NCBI GenBank assembly: GCA_021647535.1
Contig: JAKIUO010000176.1
Location: forward strand, 1 to 5,922
Length of the DNA stretch: 5,922 nucleotides
DNA from: Hyphomicrobiaceae bacterium
GTDB lineage: Bacteria; Pseudomonadota; Alphaproteobacteria; Rhizobiales; JAKIUO01
Direction of reading: 5' to 3'
Shown: positions 1 to 5,851 of the stretch, one piece after another
How the letters are laid out: every line of letters begins with the position of its first letter
How positions within the stretch are numbered: position 1 is the stretch's first letter
Notes under the pieces: model-generated
Told to the model about the DNA's origin: nothing
Seen by the model: only the letters and a program-made list of their open reading frames with translations
Databases searched by the model: none
Made by a program: the position numbers and the translations under genes

Positions 1-69
1 AAGATCGTAGAATTTGGCTCCACATCCCCCACAAAGACGTTTGGTTCCACGCGCAGCTTTGCTCGACAT
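1..69 (-). CDS. FYDLN-acid domain protein (TIGR02300 family), 5' end only
   Basis: The reverse strand reads from an ATG at 69-67 and stays open to the window edge, giving 23 residues: MSSKAARGTKRLCGGCGAKF, then YDL. This matches the N-terminus of the small alphaproteobacterial TIGR02300/FYDLN-acid family, which typically begins with a basic stretch, a CxxC motif (here C13-G-G-C16) and the signature FYDL(N). The rest of the family, usually an acidic and proline-rich tail, lies outside the window. A purine-rich AAGGAA ribosome binding site sits about 7 bases upstream of the ATG on the minus strand. The gene is divergent from aroA, an arrangement I recall from other alphaproteobacterial genomes. 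The family has no established function; the CxxC could bind metal, but that is inference. The identification rests on a short stretch, though a very characteristic one. Confidence 0.82.
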   Translation of the reverse strand, partial: MSSKAARGTKRLCGGCGAKFYDL

Positions 70-111
70 CGTGCATTTCCTTATGGATTTGAAAAGACCT
101 TGAAAAAAGAT

Positions 112-140
112 GGATTGCCATGATGCGCGTCCAGTGTCAA
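112..140 (-). promoter_or_regulatory. Possible promoter for the divergent FYDLN-acid gene
   Basis: On the minus strand a perfect TTGACA -35 box lies at 140-135. A 17-base spacer (134-118) follows, then CAATCC at 117-112, a poor match to a -10 box. Transcription would start near 105 and leave a leader of about 35 bases before the ATG at 69. The exact -35 sequence and the distance to the gene are the only support. Alphaproteobacterial -10 boxes are often degenerate, so the weak -10 does not rule it out. Confidence 0.3.
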
Positions 141-199
141 AAGGAATTGTTGAATTTACGCGCCATTTGTTGTTTTTTGTGGCTTTGCAGCAAGAAAGC

Positions 200-250
200 G
201 GGCCAGCTGGCCCATTGATTTGAGGGCTTTAAGGAGGATTTGAGGGTTAT
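200..250 (+). promoter_or_regulatory. aroA leader: palindrome, direct repeat and ribosome binding site
   Basis: A perfect 14-base palindrome GGGCCAGCTGGCCC lies at 200-213. It is followed by two copies of GATTTGAGGG at 217-226 and 237-246, exactly 20 bases apart. Between and overlapping them is AAGGAGG at 231-237, a near-ideal Shine-Dalgarno sequence but 13 bases from the aroA ATG, which is long. The second GAGGG at 242-246 is only 4 bases from the ATG, which is short. No other in-frame start codon offers better spacing, so ATG 251 is kept. The palindrome could be an operator or a transcript hairpin. I saw no convincing aroA promoter in 70-200. Confidence 0.5.
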
Positions 251-1597
251 ATGGGCGAGAAAACGGCACGAGTGACGCAGGCTCATGGTTCAGCACCTTT
301 GAGCGGAACGGTTGCGCTTCCTGGAGACAAAAGCATTTCGCACCGGGCGCTTATTCTGGGGGCGCTGGCCAGTGGGCGCACGCATATCAGCGGTCTTTTG
401 CGTTCGCAGGATGTCATGGCAACGGCGCAGGCCTTGCGCGATATGGGCGCGCAGATCGAGCCAGACGGTGAGGACTGGCTGGTGACAGGTTGCGGCGTTG
501 GTGGTTTGCGGCAACCCGGCAATGATCTTGATTTTGGCAATTCGGGAACGGCAGTGCGTTTGATGATGGGGGTGATCGGCGGACATGATCTGAGCGCTCG
601 CCTGATCGGCGACCGTTCGCTGTCGTCTCGTCCCATGGGGCGTGTACTGATCCCTTTGAAGCTGATGGGGCTGCAAGTGGTCGGCGAGCAGTCCGATATG
701 TTGCCGCTATCGTTGCGTGGCAGCTCTGATCTGGTGCCGATCCGATACGAATTGCCGGTCGCCAGTGCGCAGGTCAAATCGGCGATCATGCTGGCCGGGC
801 TGCACGCACCGGGACAGACCATTATCATTGAGCCAAAGCCGACGCGCGATCATAGCGAGCGCATGATGCGCCATTTTGGTGCTGATATTGCCGTTAAGGA
901 GTTGGACGGGGGCGGGCGCGAGATCACGGTGAACGGTCATGCAGAACTGGTGGGGTGCGAGGTCATCGTGCCCGGCGATCCGAGTTCTGCCGCTTTTATG
1001 GTGGCCGGGGCGCTGATTGTGCCGGGCTCGGAACTGCTTGTAAAAAATGTACTGGTCAATCCAACTCGCACCGGATTTTACAGCACCTTGCAAGAGATGG
1101 GTGCGGATCTCCAATTTGAAAATGAACGCGATGCCGCCGGAGAACCTGTGGCCGATATTCGTGTTAAGCATGGACCGTTGAAGGGCGTTGTCGTGCCGCC
1201 AGAACGCGCCCCCTCGATGATTGATGAATATCCGGTTCTGGCGGCACTGGCCGCTTATGCCTCTGGTGAAACGCGTATGGAAGGGCTTGAAGAGCTGCGG
1301 GTGAAAGAAAGCGACCGGCTGATGGCCACCAAAACCGGCCTCGATCAGGCTGGCGTGGTTTCACATATTGATGGAGATGCACTGGTTGTGCAGGGGTGTG
1401 GGGGCAATGATCGTGTGCCAGGTGGCGGCTTGGTGGCCACTCATATGGATCACCGGATTGCCATGTCTTTTTTGATCCTTGGCCTTGGCAGCGAACAACC
1501 CATGAGTGTCGATGATGTTTCGATTATTGACACAAGCTTTCCCGGGTTTCTCGATCTGATGAACGATTTGGGGGCGCGGATGGGGACGGCAGCATGA
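251..1597 (+). CDS. aroA: 3-phosphoshikimate 1-carboxyvinyltransferase (EPSP synthase)
   Basis: This cytoplasmic enzyme joins shikimate 3-phosphate and phosphoenolpyruvate to form 5-enolpyruvylshikimate 3-phosphate, the sixth step of the shikimate route to chorismate. The 448-residue product has normal family length. Visible motifs in order are GDKSISHR (25-32), FGNSGTAVR (95-103), SRPMGR (126-131), SAQVK (172-176), TRDHSE (198-203), NPTRTG (270-275), IDEYP (324-328, D325 the likely catalytic acid), KESDR (352-356, E353), DHRIAMS (400-406) and DTSFPGF (427-433). RPMGR, RDHSE, SAQVK and NPTRT are hallmarks of the class II (CP4-like) group. Unlike CP4, which has Ala at its residue 100, this protein keeps Gly99 in the PEP-binding loop, so ordinary glyphosate sensitivity is the expectation; that is inference. 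The TGA stop overlaps the next ATG (ATGA at 1594-1597), which suggests translational coupling to the downstream frame. Confidence 0.97.
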   Translation: MGEKTARVTQAHGSAPLSGTVALPGDKSISHRALILGALASGRTHISGLLRSQDVMATAQALRDMGAQIEPDGEDWLVTGCGVGGLRQPGNDLDFGNSGTAVRLMMGVIGGHDLSARLIGDRSLSSRPMGRVLIPLKLMGLQVVGEQSDMLPLSLRGSSDLVPIRYELPVASAQVKSAIMLAGLHAPGQTIIIEPKPTRDHSERMMRHFGADIAVKELDGGGREITVNGHAELVGCEVIVPGDPSSAAFMVAGALIVPGSELLVKNVLVNPTRTGFYSTLQEMGADLQFENERDAAGEPVADIRVKHGPLKGVVVPPERAPSMIDEYPVLAALAAYASGETRMEGLEELRVKESDRLMATKTGLDQAGVVSHIDGDALVVQGCGGNDRVPGGGLVATHMDHRIAMSFLILGLGSEQPMSVDDVSIIDTSFPGFLDLMNDLGARMGTAA

Positions 1598-1866
1598 AGC
1601 ACGGTTGCAAGGTTTGCATGGGAGAAGCTGTCAAAGCCGCACTGAGGGAAAATGAGTGCGGGGCGCATGTTGAGGAGTTCGGGAATTGTATCGGGGTGGT
1701 GGATGGCCCGGTTGTCTATAATGTGACAGAAAAAGCCATATTCGGGTGCAAAGAGATCACGCCAGACGGAGACGAGCCCGTGTCGTATGGACCAGAGGTT
1801 GACGTTTACTGGCTGCCTTCATGGTTGCGGTATGCCTATCATCCAGACCAGTTGCAGGGAGTGAAT
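1594..1866 (+). CDS. Unrecognised 91-codon frame, continuous with cmk (N-terminal extension or lost separate gene)
   Basis: The frame begins at an ATG overlapping the aroA stop by four bases and has no stop before the cmk ATG at 1867, so a ribosome starting here makes a 304-residue fusion with cytidylate kinase. I do not recognise the 91 residues. They contain five cysteines (C5, C8, C22, C32, C52) with a CxxC pair near the start, a Gly/Val-rich stretch GVVDGPVVYNV (34-44), and an aromatic end with WLPSWLRYAYHP (73-84). No membrane segment or signal peptide is visible. By my count 54 of 91 third codon positions are G or C, in keeping with a coding region. The ribosome binding site before 1594 is weak (GGGGA), consistent with coupling to aroA. 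Three readings fit: a true fused domain, a separate small gene whose stop was lost (one base out of phase, TGA occurs at 1862-1864), or chance. The coupling overlap and composition favour real coding. The end at 1866 is the domain boundary, not a stop codon. Confidence 0.5.
1856..1861 (+). promoter_or_regulatory. Internal ribosome binding site deciding the cmk start
   Basis: AGGGAG at 1856-1861 lies five bases before ATG 1867, inside the open frame that begins at 1594. The protein from 1867 starts exactly where cytidylate kinases usually start (MIIAIDGPAASGKGT). This supports independent initiation of a 213-residue kinase even if the upstream frame is also translated. Confidence 0.6.
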
Positions 1867-2508
1867 ATGATCATCGCGATAGACGGTCCGGCAGCGTCGG
1901 GCAAGGGCACGCTGGCCAAGCGGATAGCCGCACATTACGAAATGCAGTTTCTGGATACGGGAGCGCTGTATCGGGCCACGGCACGCGACCTGCTGGCGAC
2001 CGGTGGCGATTTGCATGATGTGGAGCGGGCGGTTCATGCGGCGCAAAATATTGATGCGGCAACACTTGATGATCCGCATTTGCGTGATCCAGGTATTGGC
2101 GAAGCGGCCAGCAAGGTGGCGCCGATCCCACAGGTGCGGGCCGCGTTGCTTGATTATCAGCGCCGCTTTGCGCGCCATCCAAACGGCGCGGTGCTCGACG
2201 GGCGTGATATTGGTACGGTGGTTTGCCCGCAGGCAGACGTGAAACTGTTCATCAAGGCCGATGTCGAAGTGCGTGCTACAAGGCGTTTTCTGGAACTTTC
2301 GCAAAATGGCCTTGAGATCAGCGAGCGCCAGGTTCTGCAAGATCTCAAACAACGCGACGCCCGTGATCGTGAGCGGGCCAGCTCTCCGCTTGTCGCGGCA
2401 GCAGATGCGCACTTGCTAGATACGACAAACTTGGATATAGAAGGGTCTTGCAGTGCTGCAATCAGACTGATTGACGCAGTGTTTGGGGGAGGTGGGAAGA
2501 CGGTTTAA
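1867..2508 (+). CDS. cmk: Cytidylate kinase ((d)CMP kinase)
   Basis: This cytoplasmic enzyme transfers a phosphate from ATP to CMP or dCMP, feeding CDP/dCDP into nucleic-acid and lipid precursor pools. From ATG 1867 the product has 213 residues, usual for bacterial Cmk. It shows a Walker A/P-loop GPAASGKGT (7-15), the nucleotide-binding FLDTGALYRA (28-37), LDGRDIGTVVCP (110-121) contacting the monophosphate, and an Arg/Asp-rich lid region KQRDARDRERASSP (161-174). The start is chosen from the family N-terminus and the AGGGAG ribosome binding site five bases upstream. The frame remains open back to 1594, so a longer 304-residue form with an unknown 91-residue N-terminal part is possible and would share this stop. 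The family does not normally carry such an extension; if made, it would sit next to the P-loop. The TAA stop lies in the loop of a terminator-like hairpin. Confidence 0.95.
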   Translation: MIIAIDGPAASGKGTLAKRIAAHYEMQFLDTGALYRATARDLLATGGDLHDVERAVHAAQNIDAATLDDPHLRDPGIGEAASKVAPIPQVRAALLDYQRRFARHPNGAVLDGRDIGTVVCPQADVKLFIKADVEVRATRRFLELSQNGLEISERQVLQDLKQRDARDRERASSPLVAAADAHLLDTTNLDIEGSCSAAIRLIDAVFGGGGKTV

Positions 2509-2527
2509 GTCTTGTCGCCTTTTTTTT
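2491..2527 (+). terminator. Rho-independent terminator overlapping the cmk stop
   Basis: GGTGGGAAGAC (2491-2501) can pair with GTCTTGTCGCC (2509-2519), giving 11 positions with one G-G mismatch and two G-U wobbles. The loop is GGTTTAA, whose TAA (2506-2508) is the cmk stop codon. Eight T residues follow at once (2520-2527). This is the classic form of an intrinsic terminator and would separate aroA-cmk from rpsA. A translating ribosome reaching the stop would cover the stem, so efficiency may depend on translation. Confidence 0.65.
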
Positions 2528-2836
2528 GGTTGGTGCAATTGCCGCCTCTTTTTGCGGTTTTATTGACGAGGCCGAACCCCCTTCATTGTGGAAGTTAAGG
2601 TTTATGTAATGGCCTTTGCTTTAATTCTGCATCGTAAAAATTGAAACCAGAGATGTGGATTTGCTCCCTGCCAAGACCCTTGGGTCGAAATTTTGGGCGA
2701 TGACGCTTCTCTATCCTTGAAACACAAACCAAACAGAGCGGACTTTGCTTTTAGACGAGAACCATTAACCGACTTCGGTTCTTGTGCGCCCTTTTAAACA
2801 AGCCGTTTAAGCGAAGCCTTAGTTAGGAAAAACTTG
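2528..2836 (+). promoter_or_regulatory. rpsA upstream and leader region with several short hairpins
   Basis: About 310 bases separate the cmk terminator from rpsA, and no gene is apparent in them on either strand. A small hairpin, CCGC/GCGG (2542-2545 with 2554-2557) followed by TTTT, may assist termination. Nearer rpsA I see GACCC/GGGTC (2675-2686), AACCG/CGGTT (2767-2771 with 2776-2780) and TTAAAC/GTTTAA (2794-2799 with 2805-2810). A second AACC at 2760-2763 could compete for the same GGTT. TTGACG at 2563-2568 resembles a -35 box, but no good -10 follows, so I place no promoter. The ribosome binding site is AGGA at 2825-2828, 8 bases before the ATG. A structured leader would suit S1 autoregulation, which is known in gammaproteobacteria; here it is inference. 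Confidence 0.4.
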
Positions 2837-4588
2837 ATGACAACAGAACCCGGAACCCCCGGAACCCCCGGAAATAATGGGTCAATGACCCCCTCACTCG
2901 ACGATTTTGAAGCCATGCTGAACGAGACGTTCGGTGCGGAAGATATGATGGAGGGGCAGGTTGTAGAAGGCACAGTGGTCGGCCTTGAAAAAGACCTCGT
3001 AGTTATAGATGTGGGTCTTAAAACCGAAGGTCGCGTTCCCTATAAAGAATTTGCCGTACCCGGCAGCAAAGATCCCGAAATCAAAATTGGCGACAAGGTT
3101 GAAGTCTATCTTGAGCGTATTGAAAACGCTCTTGGTGATGCGCAGCTGTCGCGTGAAAAAGCCCGTCGTGAAGAAAGCTGGATCCGTCTGGAGAAACAGT
3201 TCGAAGCCGAAGAAAAAGTCGAAGGCTTCATTTTCTCGAAAGTCAAAGGCGGCTTTATGGTCGACCTGGATGGCGCTTCAGCGTTTTTGCCCGGTTCGCA
3301 GGTTGATGTGCGTCCCATTCGCGACATCACACCTTTGATGAACCAGCCCCAGCCTTTTGAAATTCTCAAAATGGACAAGCGGCGCGGTAATATTGTGGTC
3401 TCTCGTCGTTCTGTTCTGGAAGAAACCCGTGCTGAACAACGCTCTGAAGTTGTGGCGCGTCTTGAAGAAGGCCAGATCACCGAGGGTGTCGTTAAAAACA
3501 TCACCGATTATGGTGCGTTTATCGATCTTGGTGGCATTGATGGCCTGTTGCATGTCACTGATATGGCGTGGCGTCGGGTTAATCATCCAAGTGAGATCAT
3601 CACTGTTGGCGATAATGTCAAAGTACAGATCCTGCGCATCAATCCTGAAAACCAGCGCGTCAGCCTTGGTATCAAGCAGCTTGAGCAGGATCCATGGAAT
3701 GGCGTTGAAGAGCGTTTTGCCGTTGGTTCACGCATTCAGGGCAAGGTCACCAATATCACCGATTATGGTGCATTCATCGAACTGCAGGCCGGTGTTGAAG
3801 GGCTGGTGCATGTCTCTGAAATGAGCTGGATCCGCAAGAATATCCACCCGGGCAAACTGGTTTCAACCAGTGAAGAGCTTGAAGTGGAAGTGCTGGCGGT
3901 CGATCCCGAGAAGCGCCGTATCTCGCTGGGTATCAAACAGTGCCAGGATAATCCCTGGAACAGCTTTGCTTCCAAGTTCCCTAAAGGAACAGAGATTGAA
4001 GGTCAGATCCGCAACATCACCGAGTTCGGCATGTTTATTGGCCTTGATGGTCATATTGACGGCATGGTGCATTTGTCTGATCTCGACTGGAACCTGCCGG
4101 GGGAAGATGCCATCAAGACCTACAATAAGGGCGATATGGTCAAGGCCATCGTGCTTGATGTGGATCCTGACAAAGAGCGCATTTCACTGGGTATCAAGCA
4201 GCTTGATGGTGATCCCTTCGAAGATGTGTCCGGCCTTAAAAAAGGCGCAACGGTCACCTGCGAAGTCACAGAGATCAAAGATGGTGGTCTGGAAGTTAAA
4301 ATCGCCGATAGCGATTTCAACGCCTTTATCCGTCGTGGCGATCTGTCCAAAGAGCGGTCCGAACAGCGCCCTGAGCGTTTCTCTGTAGGTGACAAGGTGG
4401 ATGCCGCCATCACCAATATCGACAAGAATTCTCGCAAGATGAACCTGTCGATCAGAGCCCTTGAAATCTCTGAAGAGAAAAAAGCCGTGGCGGAATATGG
4501 TTCCACCGATAGTGGCGCTTCCCTTGGCGATATTCTGGGCGCAGCGCTCGGTAAAAAAGACGATGGCGACGAAAAGACCAGCGAATAG
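2837..4588 (+). CDS. rpsA: 30S ribosomal protein S1
   Basis: S1 sits on the 30S subunit and binds and unfolds mRNA leaders during initiation. The 583-residue product carries six S1 (OB-fold) domains, as in E. coli: roughly 38-105, 125-192, 211-280, 296-367, 383-454 and 467-541. Domains 3-5 are the most regular, with the repeated core NITDYGAFI or NITEFGMFI and the ending (R)(V/I)SLGIKQ at 274-281, 361-368 and 448-455. Domains 1 and 2 are more divergent, as expected for the ribosome-anchoring part. The C-terminal tail (GASLGDILGAALG, then charged residues) is of alphaproteobacterial type. The start at ATG 2837 is favoured by AGGA at 2825-2828; a TTG directly before it (2834) and an in-frame ATG at 2885 are alternatives. 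Residues 5-11 (PGTPGTP) come from a short DNA repeat and look like an optional N-terminal extension. Confidence 0.97.
   Translation: MTTEPGTPGTPGNNGSMTPSLDDFEAMLNETFGAEDMMEGQVVEGTVVGLEKDLVVIDVGLKTEGRVPYKEFAVPGSKDPEIKIGDKVEVYLERIENALGDAQLSREKARREESWIRLEKQFEAEEKVEGFIFSKVKGGFMVDLDGASAFLPGSQVDVRPIRDITPLMNQPQPFEILKMDKRRGNIVVSRRSVLEETRAEQRSEVVARLEEGQITEGVVKNITDYGAFIDLGGIDGLLHVTDMAWRRVNHPSEIITVGDNVKVQILRINPENQRVSLGIKQLEQDPWNGVEERFAVGSRIQGKVTNITDYGAFIELQAGVEGLVHVSEMSWIRKNIHPGKLVSTSEELEVEVLAVDPEKRRISLGIKQCQDNPWNSFASKFPKGTEIEGQIRNITEFGMFIGLDGHIDGMVHLSDLDWNLPGEDAIKTYNKGDMVKAIVLDVDPDKERISLGIKQLDGDPFEDVSGLKKGATVTCEVTEIKDGGLEVKIADSDFNAFIRRGDLSKERSEQRPERFSVGDKVDAAITNIDKNSRKMNLSIRALEISEEKKAVAEYGSTDSGASLGDILGAALGKKDDGDEKTSE
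2852..2869 (+). repeat. 9-base tandem repeat inside the rpsA start
   Basis: Two exact copies of GGAACCCCC lie at 2852-2860 and 2861-2869, preceded by a shorter variant (GAACCC, 2846-2851) and followed by GGAA. In frame it encodes the G-T-P-G-T-P-G stretch near the S1 N-terminus. A unit of nine bases keeps the frame if the copy number changes. Confidence 0.75.
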
Positions 4589-4615
4589 CTTTGGTCGCTG
4601 ATTATTGAAGTAAGG

Positions 4616-4650
4616 CAGGCTCCGTACCATATTGTGTGCGGGGCCTGTTT
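4616..4650 (+). terminator. Possible rpsA terminator hairpin
   Basis: CAGGCTCCG (4616-4624) pairs with CGGGGCCTG (4639-4647) over nine positions with one G-U wobble, leaving a 14-base loop. Only three T residues follow directly (4648-4650), then GCGTT. Its place 28 bases after the rpsA stop suits a terminator, but the loop is large and the T run short. Confidence 0.45.
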
Positions 4651-4685
4651 GCGTTATGAGGTAAAGTGTCGAATTTGAACGCCGC

Positions 4686-4845
4686 AAAGCCGCTGTGCGG
4701 CTTGTCCTCGCCGGACGGGCATCTTTGCAGATGGCACCAAGGGATGATCCCTTGGAACCCATTTGTGATAGGGGTTTGGGGACTAGTCCCCAACGCTATC
4801 CGCGAGGATGCCTGTCTGGCGAAGACAAACCGCGTCAGCGGTTTT
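4686..4845. repeat. Inverted pair of structured REP-like units
   Basis: The bases at 4686-4760 and the reverse complement of 4772-4845 are two copies of one unit of about 75 bases, separated by about 11 bases. Outside the palindromic cores I count about 40 identities in 51 aligned positions, and all 11 differences are transitions. Each unit holds the same series of hairpins. The left unit has AAGCCGC/GCGGCTT (4687-4703), GTCC/GGAC (4704-4716), ATCT/AGAT (4721-4732) and CCAAGGGAT/ATCCCTTGG (4737-4755). The right unit has AAACCGC/GCGGTTT (4827-4844), GTCT/AGAC (4814-4826), ATCC/GGAT (4798-4809) and TTGGGGACT/AGTCCCCAA (4776-4793). Stem differences occur as paired changes that keep base pairing. 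The layout resembles REP/BIME-type intergenic repeats or a small non-autonomous element. No protein is encoded, apart from an open frame from 4808 that enters sppA and lacks start support. I cannot name a known family. Confidence 0.8.
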
Positions 4846-4885
4846 CGCGGGTATAGCTGGGCCAATATATTTTGGTGGGAAACAT

Positions 4886-5851
4886 ATGAGTGTTGAAAGT
4901 GAAATGCTGGTGGAGCGTCGACAGGTGCGCCAGCGACTGACCTTGTGGCGTATGCTGGCGGTTGGTTTTGGTATACTTGCCCTGTTTGTGCTGGTTAAAG
5001 GGAGCGAAAAGAGCGGTTCGCTGCATAAAGACCATATTGCCCGGGTGAATATTACCGGCATGATCCTTGATGATCGCAAGCAGCAAAAACTGCTGAAAGA
5101 TCTGAAGGAGAGCGACGAGGTCAAAGCTGTTATCCTGCGTATAAATAGCCCCGGTGGCACGACGGCGGGGGGCGAGGCGCTCTATTTGCGCATTCGCGAG
5201 CTGGTTGAGAAAAAGCCTGTGGTCGCCGTTTTTGGAACGGTGGCGGCTTCGGCGGCTTACATGGCGGGTATTGGTGCCGAGCATATTGTGACGAGGGGCA
5301 GCTCGATCACTGGCTCGGTCGGCGTTATTGTTCAATGGCCTGATATGAGCGGTTTGCTCGACAAGCTGGGTGTGACCATGCAAGAGCTTAAAAGCGGTAA
5401 ACTCAAAGCCACGCCAAATACGATGATTAAAACCGACAAGGCAAACCTTGGTCCGATGTAAGAGATGGTTTCCGACACTTTTAAATGGTTCATCGGGCTC
5501 GTTGTCGAACGCCGCAAAATCAAGCTGGGCGATGTGCCGGGTCTTGTTGAGGGGCGCGTTTATACCGGCAGACAGGCTGTCAAATACGGGCTGGCCGATG
5601 AGATTGGCGGCGAGGACGAAGCGCTGAAATGGTTGCAGAGTGCCAAAAAACTGGACAAGGATCTGCCAGTGATTTTACGCGAAAAGAACAAAGAGCTTTT
5701 GTTTAACCCGCTTGGTGCAATGGCGCATAATCTGGCGGCAAATCTGGGGCTGGAGCAGCTGGCAGCCCTGTTAAGCGCACCCACTGGCCTGAGCTCTAAA
5801 GAGCATGGAATGGGGCTGATGTCGATTTGGCAATTACCGGTGACGCGTTAG
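4886..5851 (+). pseudogene. sppA: S49 family signal peptide peptidase, interrupted by an in-frame stop
   Basis: SppA is a membrane-anchored serine protease that degrades cleaved signal peptides. From ATG 4886 (ribosome binding site GGTGGGA at 4874-4880) the frame gives 191 residues and then TAA at 5459-5461. The same frame continues for 129 more residues to TAG at 5849-5851. With the stop replaced by one residue the protein would have 321 residues, normal for this short-form family. Visible parts are a membrane segment (about 18-37), NSPGG (87-91), the nucleophile region GTVAASAAY with S122, and SGKLK with K174. The S122-K174 spacing of 52 equals that of the Bacillus SppA Ser147/Lys199 dyad. 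After the stop come the family's conserved GRVYTGRQA and GLADEIGGEDEA. The dyad lies before the stop, but the C-terminal third of the peptidase domain is cut off. The upstream frame from 4808 lies in repeat sequence and is not favoured as a start. A sequencing error or stop read-through cannot be excluded. Confidence 0.8.
5465..5851 (+). CDS. C-terminal remainder of SppA, possible re-initiation frame
   Basis: An ATG three bases after the in-frame TAA could let ribosomes restart and make a separate 128-residue piece. The content is entirely the C-terminal part of the S49 domain (EGRVYTGRQAVKYGLADEIG near residues 29-48) plus a variable tail ending WQLPVTR. It holds no catalytic residue and no independent Shine-Dalgarno sequence at proper distance. 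It is best read as the rest of sppA and not as a gene of its own. Confidence 0.35.
   Translation: MVSDTFKWFIGLVVERRKIKLGDVPGLVEGRVYTGRQAVKYGLADEIGGEDEALKWLQSAKKLDKDLPVILREKNKELLFNPLGAMAHNLAANLGLEQLAALLSAPTGLSSKEHGMGLMSIWQLPVTR

Noticed and set aside
283..828. Long minus-strand open frames opposite aroA
   Set aside because: They are antisense shadows of a clearly conserved gene and show no recognisable domain or start signal.
2563..2591. Promoter for rpsA at TTGACG
   Set aside because: No acceptable -10 box occurs at 16-18 bases; the -35-like hexamer alone is not enough.
2834..2836. TTG as the rpsA start codon
   Set aside because: The ATG directly after it has suitable spacing to AGGA and is the stronger start codon.
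4808..4885. 26-codon upstream extension of sppA
   Set aside because: It lies largely in the inverted repeat, has no Shine-Dalgarno sequence, and homologues start near the ATG at 4886, which has a good ribosome binding site.
4666..4896. Open frame of 76 codons across the repeat region
   Set aside because: It runs through palindromic repeat sequence, ends inside sppA in another frame, and resembles no protein.
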